A DNA stretch of 64,000 nucleotides from contig CM049316.1 in NCBI GenBank assembly GCA_026874595.1, positions 23,647,839 through 23,711,838 of the forward strand. Direction: 5' to 3'. Position numbers and translations under genes: made by a program. The stretch comes from Sipunculus nudus. Lineage: Eukaryota > Annelida > Sipuncula > Golfingiida > Sipunculidae. The notes under the pieces are model-generated. The model saw only the letters and a list, made by a program, of their open reading frames with translations, was not told where the DNA came from and did not search any database. Shown here in pieces: positions 33,101 through 44,640 of the stretch (position 1 is its first letter; the number at the start of each line of letters is the position of its first letter).

Positions 33101-33815
33101 TGCATTATATGCAGATCAGACAGACGTTGTGGTCATAGCTGTCTCACTTCTGGAAATAAATGGCTTGGTGAAACTATAGATCGAGTTTGGAAATGGCAGA
33201 GATTTGAGGTGGATTTTCATTGATAAAATAGCTGCGGCAATGGGTCCAAAAGCTCCTGCTCTTCCCTTCTTCATGTATTCGATGGGTGTGAAACTGTATC
33301 TGCTTTTCATGGAAAGGGAAAGATGTCTGCATGGCAAACCTGGACAGTGTTCCAGTGTGTCACACCAATCTTCACAAAACTAGGCCTTACACCTTCAGCT
33401 GAAGATGATTAAGACCTCCAAGTAATAGAAGAATTTGTTGCGCTAATGTACGACAGGAGCCTTTTCTTCAAAGGAGTAAACGAAGCCAGGCTTGACCTCT
33501 TTGCAAGAAAGCAGAGAGCCTATGACAGTATGCCGCCCACAAAGGCTGCTTTAAGGGAGCATCGTAAGAGGGCAGCATATCAAGCAGGGCATATACTGAG
33601 CCAATCTCTCATAGGCAGTCCAATTTTACCCAGCCCACATGAATGGGCATGGCAACAGACTGACAGTTTCTGGCTTCCATTTTGGATAAATATGGCAGTA
33701 GCTAAGTCTTGCCAGGAATTGAATAGATGCGGATGCAAGAAGGAATGTAGGGGCAGATACAAATGCTACAAGTTTCGACTACCATGCACAGCTCTTTATA
33801 GCTACCCTTGCTAGG
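30190..33815 (+). pseudogene. near full-length, decayed member of a multicopy invertebrate family with CXC-like tail
   Basis: Successive segments, in shifting frames, follow the order I remember for a large uncharacterised, highly multicopy family of cnidarians, molluscs and fish. QRECHLCKVHPQLS (30210); EACAHVFAELEMYIREKAAV (30455); RVGEAIATACAYNDASVVSK (30705); VDVALAQLLHFNCRKNPPSP (30930); GLLVxANTRKRQFIHILHQY and SISYDMVLEP (31045-31130); GLFTTCAVDNLDHYPRPTAL and ILFHGTGVSVYQHP (31210-31310); FAVSLSPMLSMLSLF...AIAKQIPWRW and IIFGGLHLEMGVFKVL (31570-31830); FIRSYRESNFYLYKDALQEL, NARWLSVHSRDMEEL, FEVHKTTRLFSSTAID (32110-32335); VIKEMGNPFEEESADLIVLD (32525); ADTGLFLHAAYAAKHG with TDVVVIAVSLLE (33035-33160); IEFGNGRDLRWIFIDKIAAA (33180); GCETVSAFHGKGKMSAWQTW (33283); then an intact stretch 33446-33814 ending CGCKKECRGRYKCYKFRLPC. 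The cysteine tail resembles tesmin/TSO1 CXC. Many frameshifts: not functional. Role unknown, probably element-borne. Confidence 0.8.
33446..33815 (+). pseudogene. longest intact stretch of that family (C-terminal part)
   Basis: About 122 residues uninterrupted: VALMYDRSLFFKGVNEARLD, LFARKQRAYDSMPPTKAAL, HRKRAAYQAGHILSQSLIG, SPHEWAWQQTDSFWLPFWIN, SCQELNRCGCKKECRGRYKC. In relatives as I recall them the region precedes a short Cys-rich end (CTALCxCxG); here it ends CTALYSYPC, so the last cysteines are lost. Continuity over 370 bp amid a shattered copy is notable but may be chance. Confidence 0.75.
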
Positions 33816-35130
33816 ATGAATCTAATACTTATACAAAGGATTTCGATCCACCTTTGTTCGCAATGTTCTCTGAAACTGCATTGCGTATGACACTGTGCCA
33901 AACCTCATTTTAAAGGTTATTGTTCCCGCGTAGACATCCGCGATATGAGAATAAATAAATTTTCATGTACACAATTTTTTAGTAGTTTTTGCGTTTTGTC
34001 TGACTTGCGTGATGACTACAATCTCCAGTGCAGGTGACTACCACCTCCAGTGCAGGATTAAGGCCAATTAAGGACGTGTTTAACCTTGCTTTCAATAAGG
34101 GATTTGGGGTTTTCCAGACTTCAAAATTGGTTTTCAAGAACTCAAACCTAAAATAAGGTTGTGGCTGAAAAGGGCGACGAACCCCCTGGACTCCCCTTTG
34201 GTCGGCTTCTGCTACTATGAGGTATGCATATTTCCGTTTCTTTCTTCGGGAGCAGTTTCCTTAAAAGTACATTTAATTAATCATGTATGTCTTCCCCACA
34301 TTAACCTATTCTTAAAACGTCCAACATTAGTAACCAGTCAAAGATCATCCAAAGAATGACCCACGTTACATTCCGGTTTGCGAATGTAAACCTCATTACT
34401 GTCCAGGGTCTTCAAGGTCAACATACCGATGTATGAATTTCTTGCAACGAGCACAGCGCCACAAAACAGATGTCAAAACATGTTGGTACATCATTTTGAG
34501 ACATTAACCCATTGAAATTCTTTATTTTCTTTCAATTTATTTTATTTAAAAAATGACCCAAAATTCCTCTTCTCAGTAGTACATCTTTCTAACACCGGTA
34601 AAAAGCCCGGTATACCGGGTGTTTCAGATAATATATGATTTGTTGAAATGTAATTTTTTAATTTTGGTAGACTCTAAGCATATATAAAATGGAAAATACG
34701 GTTTGTTTCAAGTCCATATGAGGCTAATTACATTATATGCAATGTATCATTTAAGTTTGATCAAAATATTGTGTAGAAAATTGAGAAAAAAACTGTAAAA
34801 TCTGATAACTTTAGAAATATATGCCGTCTGAGGCGGCCATATTGGAAAACGGCCGAAACCTAGGTGGCGAGGCTGATATTTATTTATACAGGTACAGAAA
34901 ATAAGCATGCCAAATTTCATGCTTGTATCACTATTAACTATTTTCTGGCTAGTCCGCTCCACTACATGTACTGCACAGGTAATTAAAAGGTACTAGAGAA
35001 TTAAGTATAAATATAACACTTCACTCTGTTATAAAGAGCTTCTATACGGGTACACATAAAACACCTGCACCTTCTTATGACCCGTGATTGCAACAAAACT
35101 TCAGGAATTTATAAAATGAACATAAAAATT
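33816..35130. other. no supported gene
   Basis: 3' flank of the decayed copy and AT-rich DNA. GGTAAAAAGCCCGGTATACCGGG (about 34598-34620) contains a CCCGGTATACCGGG palindrome of unknown meaning. Confidence 0.45.
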
Positions 35131-35134
35131 ATAA

Positions 35135-36010
35135 TTACAAAGAATTGTGGTCAGTGAAATACATATCTACAAACTCCAGCTGTTCATAGGCTTTTCTGTT
35201 GCCGTACGCACGGTCTGACAATATTATACCATAATCTTGGTTGGTATCTCCCCCCCCCCCCCCCCCCCGAAAAAAACCGAATTCTTCCATAATGGGCAAG
35301 ATCTGGTGATGAGAGGATTCAATGAGATTGATGGTCTGAAAATCTCTCGGTAGGGAATTCACGAGGCTTTACAGCTTTGAAACGTATGTTGCTGTCGTCA
35401 AAGGCGGTGGCTCGTAGAGAGTAATAATGTTGATTTTCGTTGCATATTCCATGACCCATAAAGATGTGTAATCCAGCTGGTTGGCTATCAGGTTCAGCTG
35501 CTTAGGCGGGATTTTTTCTAGCAACCGTCATTACACACCCCTCCTCGCCTAACTGTGACAGGCCTGTCTACTCTGAAAATTGTAGAGAGGACAGGATGGA
35601 ATCAACCTGTGGCTGTGACTTCAAGAATGTTTCCCCAAAACAGAAAACATCTACTTGAATTATATCAGGTCTTCATGGTGTTCAAAGTAAGATCGAATGT
35701 TGAGGAAGCGGATGTTCAAGGAAGCATTATAGTAAGTGGTACACAGTCAGTTGGCTGCTGAATGTACACAGCTGCCGAAGCCGGACATTTCCCCGAGTAC
35801 AGATGGGTTAACCCGGATCATCAAACCCAAGGAGAAACAGACCACAGAGAGCAACCTGGTTTGAAGGTTGCTTTTCTTTCCATTGAGACAACGATCTTCT
35901 CTTGCGTCTTCCCTTGGACTTTATGAATGTTGCAGACAGCGTTTTGGTTCCACTGATCATGTGTCCCTTCCGGTGAAGACCATTTGATGGGTACTGCTCC
36001 AGGGTATTTA
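35135..36010 (-). pseudogene. unidentified coding remnant on the minus strand
   Basis: The minus strand reads as protein in pieces from right to left. VPIKWSSPEGTHDQWNQNAV followed by CNIHKVQGKTQEKIVVSMER and KATFKPGCSLWSVSPWV (about 36005-35830); IPPKQLNLIANQLDYTSLW and ENQHYYSLRATAFDDSNIRF (about 35525-35390); FQTINLIESSHHQILPIMEE, then a poly-C/G tract, then YGIILSDRAYGNRKAYEQLE and FVDMYFTDHNSL stop at 35137. The G run (35251-35268, C on +) expands inside it. No stops interrupt the individual pieces, yet frame changes separate them. Family not recognised. Confidence 0.4.
35251..35268. repeat. poly-C run
   Basis: About 18 C within the minus-strand coding remnant, reading as poly-Gly in a false frame. 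Confidence 0.9.
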
Positions 36011-37400
36011 AGCGTTTATATTGACTGTAAGCAGTAGCCTATTTGCAAACCGTTTACAGTCAATTTGACTTGAGTGGCATACAGCTTAATGTGTATTGGT
36101 TACTGTACATGTATATGCGAACCTATCCAAGGATGTCTTAACTGTTATCGCATCACCTCGACCTACTAATGGTTTCAACAGTAGCACCGCCGTACAGAGA
36201 TATGCGACTATAAGTAACCTTGTCAAAGTTGGCAGTAGGTAACTAACACGATATCTAAGCAAAAATCAAAAGTTTATATATATTTAAAAGAAGAAATTAT
36301 AACATACCTTATTAAAAGTATTATAAAATTGTATAAGCATACAGATATACGTGTGCATTCAAGGATTCATTAAAAAGAATTCGAAAGTTATTTGTATCCC
36401 TAGACTACGTTGGAGGATACTATGGTTTTATGTCGAGCCCGCCGTTTGAAGGTCACACCTGAAGAAAAAACCTGGCGGCTTGCCAAGTGTACGCACATGT
36501 AATTGTCTGTGGATAATGATGCCAAGGAATGTCCAGTTATAATTTAATCAAATTGGCTAATACCTTTTACAATATATTTTCTTCCTCCACCAGTCAGTTT
36601 CCACCGTGAGGACTGTTTTCAGATTGTCAACGTAATGGCGTCAGATGATAAATATTTGAGGCATTTATACATTAGGTAATAGGTGTGTGTTGGGGGGGGG
36701 GGGGTGGGGGTGGAGAAGAGAACATTCATTGTGGTCATATAGGTTTCAACATATAAGATGTCACATAAACATAGATGTGAAATTGTAGGTTAGAAGTATT
36801 TGTTTAATGTTTTGAATTTTGAGTGTTTTGCAAGATTACTGATATCGCACCATCAAACAAACGTTTTTATAGTCTGTGGTCGACACTTCTCTTTACTTTA
36901 CTCACTGTATGTTCACAAACACCTATACCTCAGCAGCATTGAGGTCCTACTTTGAATGTATCCCTTCTGGAATGAAGTATTAGATGCACTGAAGTGGACC
37001 GACCAAGCATGACATTAAAGAATAAACAGGAAAGAATTCTAAGGACCCTGATGTCAAGAAAGCATTTGACGCTGTTAAGGATAATGTAGAGTACTGGTGT
37101 GCTGTAACTAGACTACTATACTATAGATTATGCTACCACTGCTGTCGAGATTAGTTGGGCTCCGGTGTAATAGGCCAGATTATACCCCCTGCCCAATTTT
37201 ATACCCGGATATAAACAGCGTAAGCCAGAAAATACACCAGTCCAGGTAACACCCCCAACATGCAATCAGAAACTCACTTGTAAGTGATCTTTCCTTGTGC
37301 TGTCATAGATCACATGTCGGTCACGAACAAGCTCTATAAGTTTCTCCAGGCTGCTGACAGCCACATCATACGGAGCATTTTTAATTTTTAAACTTGTCAG
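36010..37400. other. no supported gene
   Basis: AT-rich; poly-G run at 36692-36705. A DVKKAFDAVKD reading at about 37045 looks like RT motif A but has no supporting context and was rejected. Confidence 0.45.
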
Positions 37401-37439
37401 CCAAATTGCAGTGACATTGAACATGTAGATGTGGCAGGC

Positions 37440-37690
37440 CATCCCCCAAAAGACGCTGCACTAACGTCATTTTCACCTTGTGCGTCAAAATCACTCCCAT
37501 GACGATTTTTACGCATATACGCTGACGAACACAAGGAAACATCCAGTTACAAAATCATATTTTAAACGCATATATGCGAACGTGGAAACGCTACTTTAGT
37601 CTTCAAGTTCACGCATCCGCATACATGCAAACACACATTTTTTCACGCACATACGCATATACGCGCACATGGAAACCTAACTTCAAACAG
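37440..37690. repeat. ends of the 'catggaaac' TIR family
   Basis: TTACGCATATACGCTGACGAACACAAGGAAACATCCAGTTACAAAATCATA at 37508-37560 matches TCACGCACTAACGCTGACGGACAAAGGGAAAAACCCCAGTTTCAAAATCATA at 25217-25267 in the right end of the 5.5 kb unit. GCGCACATGGAAACCTAA (37663-37680) and GCGAACGTGGAAACGCTACTTTAGT (37578-37602) are two TIR-like ends. Probably a short deleted relative. Confidence 0.55.
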
Positions 37691-37869
37691 CGAACGTCAT
37701 GAATGTAAGTTACGTTATAACCCATCCCTAATTTTAGCAAATTATTTCATGGTTAAATATTTCGGTTACCTTTATGATTCCACTTAAAGGGTAAATTCTG
37801 GATGTAAATTAACAATAAAAAAGTGGAGAATTTTAATGAGGAAACGTACCTTTAAAACAGTTTAAAACA

Positions 37870-38450
37870 AAGTTGTGTCTGGTAATATTATTGGAGGGCC
37901 AGTGCCGCCTGCATGTGGTAGTGGAAATTTTAGTTAATTTCATTCCCTGTATAGACATACCCATACAAGATGGTGCCATTGTCTATATTCAGGGAGAAAA
38001 CCACAGATTCGTACACTTTAAAAAGGGCAGTCCCCAGTGTGTTCCTATGGACACGGGTGTCCATAAACAAACACTCGACAGGCATCCTGACTCCGCCCAT
38101 AGTTGCGCTTCAAGCACCGCTTGATGACAATTTATGGTCGAATTTTAATTGCTCCCTGTGCATCATCGACCGATTCGATTATGACATTATGACTGTGTTA
38201 GCGTAGCCATGTATCTTTTGTCTGCAGAACTGAAACCAGCCAGCAAGGTGTGCACGCAGCCTTTGTTGTTATGTTTCGTTTGAATTACAGCTCACTGGCC
38301 GGGTATCTTATGTGCCCAAGGCCCTAAGCAAACCACGTCTGGGGCTATTCTCTCTGAGCCTGTGGCCTGTTCAGACGGTTACCGGGGCAATGAGCCATCA
38401 CTCAAAAAGAAATGAGCAGCATATGCTCCGTGTATTCCTCGCTTTGCTGT
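37870..38450. other. no supported gene
   Basis: The frames at 37873-38206 overlap in two registers without a family motif. GACACGGGTGTCC is a short palindrome at about 38053. Confidence 0.4.
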
Positions 38451-38454
38451 GTCT

Positions 38455-38620
38455 TTCGGCACAAGGTCTCATCTGATTGGACAAAAATACAGTGCTCCCC
38501 TCTGGTGTAGCAATTCTGGATACGAGGTCATAACAAACAGCGCTTACAATATAGGTAGTAGGCCTATAGGTAAAGCGCTGTGTAAAGAGCGCGTAGTTCA
38601 AGATGTAGGCTCAGACGTTG
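38455..38620 (+). repeat. repeat R, uninterrupted copy (empty site)
   Basis: ATTGGACAAAAATACAGTGC, TCCCCTCTGGTGTAGCAATT, CTGGATACGAGGTCATAACA, AACAGCGCTTACAATATAGG, AGGCCTATAGGTAAAGCGCTGTGTAAAGAGCGCG. The reverse complement of 52720-52668 matches its first half and of 49784-49683 its second half. So this copy preserves the sequence into which the 2.9 kb element at 49785-52667 inserted elsewhere. Confidence 0.75.
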
Positions 38621-39577
38621 TTTTAACACACGACACAGATATATCACCTTTGAACGCTACAAATGCCATGTTAACTCAAACAGATTTTGTCAGAAAACCC
38701 CATAACATTTTATGTGGGTTCAGATTATATGCCAAATACTCCTTTCAATGTATTAAATTTTGTCAATGATGTGGAGGCCATACATCAATACACAGGTTTA
38801 GAGAATTATCAAAAATGATGATTCAGCGAAACACTTTTCAGCAAGCAAAGTAGCAAAAGGTCTGATGAGCATATATTTATACAGGGTAGCCTGTTCAGTA
38901 ATATAGTCCTTTCCACAGGGCCCTGTAACCTTAAAACATGATATAATAATACCTGGTACAAAGATTATAAAATACACAGTATGCATATATATAAAACAAT
39001 ATATGAATCATCAAAAATTCATGTACATTAATATTAAATACACGACAAATAAGTCTGTCATGATATGCTAAAATACTTTAAACGCTACAATTGGTAAAAT
39101 TCACTTTATGCGTGAGCAACATAGTCGTATATAAAATTACGTAATACATTCAATGGGTAATGTATGTAAGAAAACGAGTAAAATGCACTATAATCATAAA
39201 AACTAGTACAGACGCGGTTATAAAAGAATCCAAAACAATGAAGACAGGTATTGACAATGCTTATTAATATTTAAAGATGTTATAGATCTGATCGTATGGT
39301 AAGGTAATCCGTACCGAAGGGCCTCTGTATAAGAAGCTATTTTTGAAGAATTCATTTTTCGGTTTTGGCAATCACAGAAGGCAACTTTCACCGGATCTGG
39401 TAGAATGATCATGCGTATCACTGACCCATATGAACTGTCTTCTCAAATATTTGACCTAAACTAGTTTGCAAGTAGTTTAATGAGACGATAATAATACGTG
39501 TTGAGAATAGACAGGACATACTAATGTGGCAGAATCATTTGAGAACTGTATTAATCAATATGTTGGTCGCGTGTGTT

Positions 39578-41646
39578 GAAAGCCAGTGTTGCTCCTAGGC
39601 ATGAAAAGCAAAGGGACACCGGGCCCCTTCATGTAATTTCTGGGGGACACCAAAACAAGGTGGGGACAATGTCTTCGAAGCAAAATATTATCTTAAAATA
39701 ATCTGTAATATGAATGTAGTATGTTTTGGACATTTTGAATGATTTATGAATATTTGTAAAGGTTGGAATCGTTACATGTTTTTTGTAAAGGTTGGAATCG
39801 TTACATGTTTTACATGTCATCATTTTTAAGTCGCCATAAAACTTAAAGCAATAGAATTCATGTCTCAGGATCGATAATAATAGTACATTAATGTACAGAT
39901 TGCAAACTGGTGACATACAATCATGTTCATTGCTAACTGAGGAATCGCGCAACAACTGGTGCCATTCAAAGTGGCAAATCAATATCGAAACTTAATGTTG
40001 TGAACAACTCAATACGGATAAAGGACATACACATTTAGGCAAGGGTTTATTCACTGTCGATAAATTTGATAAGAATAGGTTATTCAGAAAGTCGGCCATA
40101 CTAGCCTAAGTTGCCGTGGTACGATGAGAGCCTGTTGAATTTTGCTGCCGGCGTCACCATATTACATAATTGTTTGTATTAAAGTATGAAAGGAATAATC
40201 GTCGAAATTTCGGTTCCCACAATGTGTCATTTATGCGTTGGCGGTGCCGTGCAACGATGTTCGGCCTATATACATGTCAGCCGGGAAAGTTTGCGGCCGG
40301 CGCTGCATTATTAGGCCTATAATTCTAAGGCAAGTATCAAAACACCGGACACCACAAGTTCTTTAAAAAAATAAAACATTTGAACGATTTAAAAAACTGA
40401 ATCTTTCTGTCCGTATATACCCGTGTTAGACTATATACGTGGAAACGATGTCAGCTTAACCGGGAAAATATGCTGCCGCGCCGGCAGCAGCTTAAACTAC
40501 TTGTTCACCAGTAACAAACGATTAAATTTCAATATTATTGGTCAGAGAAAATGTAAAACAACCAACAACGAAAAAGTTGGGTTCTTCTAAGTTATGACAT
40601 TTTCATATCAATTAAACCGCGACAGTGAAGTAATTCAGTCCGGGGAAACATCGCACTTTCGTCGAAGTATATTCCAGGGCTCGGGCTTCTTTATACATAA
40701 CGGGCAACAGAGAGATCACGTGTTCATGAGGCTTGAAAATTACGAGGAAGTTCCTATTCAAATCATAATCATAATCCTATGATTCAAATTAAACGTTCAG
40801 TCCAGAAAAGAAATATGCAAATATAGAAAAAAGAGCGGCCGTCGATTTACTTGTCTGCCGTGAAACGGTGTCACGACAGGCATAGACCGGTAGTTTGAGA
40901 TTGTTGGAGACCTGAACTGAGTTGTTTTGAGCAAAATAATCGCCTGAGCAATCGTAATCACGTCATCTGAGGCATTATAATGTAATTTATATGATCAACC
41001 TGGTGTAATTCTTAACTGTATACGCTGTTGAGAACTGCTTGACATCATGAAATAAGAACATTTTGAAAATGCCGAGAAGGCGCGTTTCCAACCGTGCTTC
41101 GCGGATTATCTTAAAGGGGAAATGTCGTAAAGATTGATCACGTCAGCCGTGGGTGCACTTTCTAAACTTCATTTAATAAATTAATATCTATTTTTTCATA
41201 TTAATATATAAATGATTAAAATGCATCTTAATGTGAGATATTGTAGGCTAAACAACATCCGGTCGAGCACTGGACGCTCGCTTGCCACTTTATTCCGACC
41301 ACAAGAACATCGATCTCTTCAGTATGTGTGCAACCCCTTCATGTGTATGGACCAACCCTGAGGCGATGCATTCTTGACATCGATTGTGTTACCATTCAAT
41401 CAGTATCACAGTATGTATATCATGTAATCCCGCATATATTGTTTTATCAAAGATTCCTACCGGAGGATTCCCGCAAATCTTTCATATAACTACGTTCGTT
41501 TAAGGGTCACATTATTTAAACTTTTAGGGGACGCATGTGAAAATAGTGCGTCCACATGGGCGCGCTTGCCCAGAAACAAAGGGACATGGCCAAAAATTTT
41601 GCGGCATTGCCGCAATGCCGCACTCTAGGAGCAACACTGAAAGCTG
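39578..41646. mobile_element. 2.07 kb non-autonomous hAT-like element
   Basis: Left end CAGTGTTGCTCCTAGgcatg (39584), right end ctaGGAGCAACACTG (to about 41640): perfect 15 bp TIRs of hAT style (CAGxGTTG...). Flanks TTGAAAGC and AAAGCTGT share AAAGC, compatible with a decayed 8 bp target duplication. Both subterminal regions carry AAAGGGACA(C/T). The interior has no transposase; it contains CpG-rich patches (GCTGCCGGCGTCACC, TGCTGCCGCGCCGGCAGCAGC). Open frames at 39629-39982 and 40594-40782 have no motif. Confidence 0.7.
39750..39812 (+). repeat. 28 bp tandem duplication
   Basis: TTTGTAAAGGTTGGAATCGT followed by TACATGTTT occurs twice back to back with no change, so it is recent. Confidence 0.9.
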
Positions 41647-42009
41647 TAGATGGAATTTGTCAATTAATCAGTTGATTCATGTTAATGGTAAAAAAATAAT
41701 ATTCATTTCTGATTAAAACTTGCGTAATCCTTATTCGATACCGTAAGTTGAAAAAATAAACGAGAAGACGACACTTCTACATATTCATCAAAACACAAGT
41801 GAAATGCACAAAACGAATGGAAGTATTTAATCAGCACAGAAAAAATACTCGTATAGACACTAGAACTGCCTGATTATATTTTAGGTATGTATCTGTTTTA
41901 TGTATTTTATGGATTGTCCAACTTGCAAGTGCCGACTACCACACAACAAACAATTTGTCATTGAACGCGCGTCAGATTTAATGGTGATTTAGCTTAAGAA
42001 GGATCCAGG

Positions 42010-42585
42010 CAGAAGACGTACTACGGTGGCAGATCGGGACGGTACTTAAAGAACCCAAGGAGAAGACGTACTACGGTGGCAGTTCGGGACGGTACTTAAA
42101 GAACCCAAGGAGAAGACGTACTACGGTGGCAGATCGGGACGGTACATAAAGAACCCAAGGAGAAGACGTACTACGGTGGCAGTTTGGGACGGTACATAAA
42201 GAACACAAGGAGAAGACTTACTACGGTGGCAGATCGGGACGGTACATAAAGAACCCAAGGAGAAGACTTACTACGGTGGCAGATTGGGACGGTACATAAA
42301 GCACCCAAGGAGAAGACGTGCTATGGTGGTAGATCGGGACGGTACAAAAGGAATCCAAGGAGAAGACGTACTACGGTAGGAGAAGACGTACTACGGTGGC
42401 AGATCGGGACGGTACAAAAAGAACCCAAGGGGAAGACGTACCACGGTGGCAGATCAGGACGGTACAAAAAGAACCCAAGGAGAAGACGTACTACGGTGGC
42501 TGAAACGGGACGGGATAAAAAGAACCCATGGGGAAAACGTAGTACGATGGCAGATCGGGGCGGTACAAAAAAAACGAGAAGAGAT
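42010..42585 (+). repeat. 50 bp minisatellite, ~11 units
   Basis: Unit AGAAGACGTACTACGGTGGC / AGATCGGGACGGTACATAAA / GAACCCAAGG (50 bp), repeated about eleven times with few changes (GATCGGG/GTTCGGG/GATTGGG; TTAAAG/ATAAAG/AAAAAG) and one 20 bp partial insertion at 42367-42386. 50 is not a multiple of three, so no conserved reading frame results; the minus-strand frame 42321-42599 across it is an artefact. Array GC is well above its AT-rich surroundings. Confidence 0.95.
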
Positions 42586-42944
42586 TGGAAGCCAAGCATG
42601 ACATGATGTTAGCCTCTGAATGGGGTCATGACTATGCTCTCAAGAAAAGAAATGCATAACTAAGGAATTTAATGTAAGATACGCCTTACCTATGTTTAAT
42701 CAGTAGTTACCGAATAATTTGGTTATACAAGGAGGTGTCAGTGCATCACTCAAAGCTGCTAGTTATCTGATGGCTAAGATAATGACCGCGCGATAAAGGA
42801 ACAAGTCAGCACAATTGCTACTTGAACATACACAGAAAAAAAAACGGTGTAAGAAAAAGCATAAGAATATACAGTAAAGGTAATTGTTGACCAAATATTT
42901 AAATATACGTATACCTTCATAACACTACTTGGACACTCACAATC

Positions 42945-43440
42945 ATGGAACACCAGAAATATTCGACTCGGTCGACTGCTGGATGCAGCGGAGCCGATAT
43001 GTAAAGAGGAGCCTTCGTAAGATGCTTGCAGAACAAGAAGAGCTGACCGAAAACTTCGGAGTGTAGAGATAAGCGTCTAATACTCGAAAACACAATAGAA
43101 GAAAGGGATCAGAAAATTGGAGAAGATGATCAGCAAAAACCCTGACCATGGTACCAAACAAACAAAGATTCACACCCGGTCTGCCACAATTGAGCAGCAA
43201 AAGGCGCAGATTCTGCAACTTGAAAAAGAGAAACGCAAGCTGAAAAGCGAGAGGGACGAGTGAGGGAGGGTATGAGCGCCTAGATGAAGGGCTATAAAGA
43301 CAAACGGCAAAACGACTGTTAGAGAAAATCACTCCAAAGACAACACGCTGGATTTCTCAACAAGGTTGTGGACGTTGTGTTGCCGTCATTAGATCTTCAC
43401 ATACAGGCATGCAGCTCTCCAAGGAGATCAGCGAAAGTAT
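42945..43440 (+). pseudogene. possible decayed coiled-coil ORF
   Basis: Broken + strand reading with strings of Lys/Glu: LRKMLAEQEELTENF, NTIEERDQKIGEDDQQ, EQQKAQILQLEKEKRKLKSE. Stops separate them. The heptad-like character suggests a LINE ORF1 or gag coiled coil. The LINE ORF1 proper starts 1.2 kb downstream, so it may be a separate fragment. The minus-strand frame over the same DNA is a shadow. Confidence 0.3.
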
Positions 43441-44630
43441 ATTATTTTCCTAACCTGGGCCTACCCCGAAATTTAATAATTAGCTTCGAGGTCACCACTC
43501 TTAATGAACATCAACGTTACGTCATTTTTTATTCATTTGTAAGTTTGTTGAATTTCAATGATCTAAAAGTGCCATGTAGTGTTGTAATAATAAATATGTC
43601 AAACCCATAATCGACTTACGTAGCATAACATCATATGGACAAAAGTCAATAAAATAATTGTGTTTAACAGAAATTCCTGTTACTTGTACACACATCAATT
43701 TGATGAAAGGGCCCCAACTTAAAGTACAGCCAGGGGCCCCATGCAATCTCAATCCGCCTCTGTGTCTTTCACCAAGGCGTAGGCAACCGATTAAATCGTC
43801 GGTTTAAAGGGATTTCATTTAGTAAGATATAAAGGTATGGTTATAATTTAAAATATGTTCGGTTCATTTATCGTATCTTATCAACTCTAGAGGGCATTCT
43901 CCATGACCCATGGAGGTCTATCCTGGAGACAAAACCATGGCAGACTGGCTTGTACCTTGCATGCTGTGACGAGGTACATTGGATTTACGAATGGTTCTAT
44001 TTAAAGGAATATAGGGAATAATTATTAAACAACTCTGTAAGCAATGTAAAGTGGATTGTTCACGCACTGTTAAGCCTATTAATAGAAACGTCACCATTTA
44101 TGCGAACGGTAGTGATCTCATGACTGAGCCACATGTATTAGTCTTTTTAAAGGATGAAAGGAATATTTAAACGGAAAATTGTAGCAGAATAGATGTTGTG
44201 TGAAAAGGACAATCAAACAGATCAATGTTTGTCAGAGAACTGTTCGAATTTGGTTAATTTCAGCTTTACATCGGGGCCTATTATGGTTGTTATAGCAACC
44301 ACCGTGATTTTTTTTCTATTATCGCCTGGCCATACCGCGCTTTATTTGAAGTGAATGGTGTAATATAAAGTTATACCGGGTACAGATATGTTTATGATTA
44401 AGATATAAATAGAGAATATTTATATCGTTTGTGTTCGAAGTGCAATCAGCGAAAGAAATGTGAAGACCTTTGTCTAGAGATGATGACCTGTAATGCCTAG
44501 ATTGTGCCCTTGAAAATGGTCAAGGGTGTATAAAAATATATATAAGCGGCCGGCAAACTGAGGACAAAGTAAATAACAATAATGCGGAGGAACCAGCGAA
44601 CGTTTGGAGGAAATCAAGAAGCGTAGTAAA
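43440..44630. other. no supported gene
   Basis: AT-rich with short frames at 43368-43610 that lack motifs. CGTATCATTG-like decay; nothing bounded. Confidence 0.45.
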
Positions 44631-44640
44631 CACAGCCAAT

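Noticed and set aside
37030-37100. DVKKAFDAVKD resembling RT motif A
   Set aside because: No neighbouring RT motif on either side, and the residue before (P) and the following VEYWCA do not fit.
42321-42599. Minus-strand repetitive open frame (FCTVPICHR-type repeats)
   Set aside because: Product of the 50 bp minisatellite; the period is not a multiple of three, so the frame is not conserved from unit to unit.
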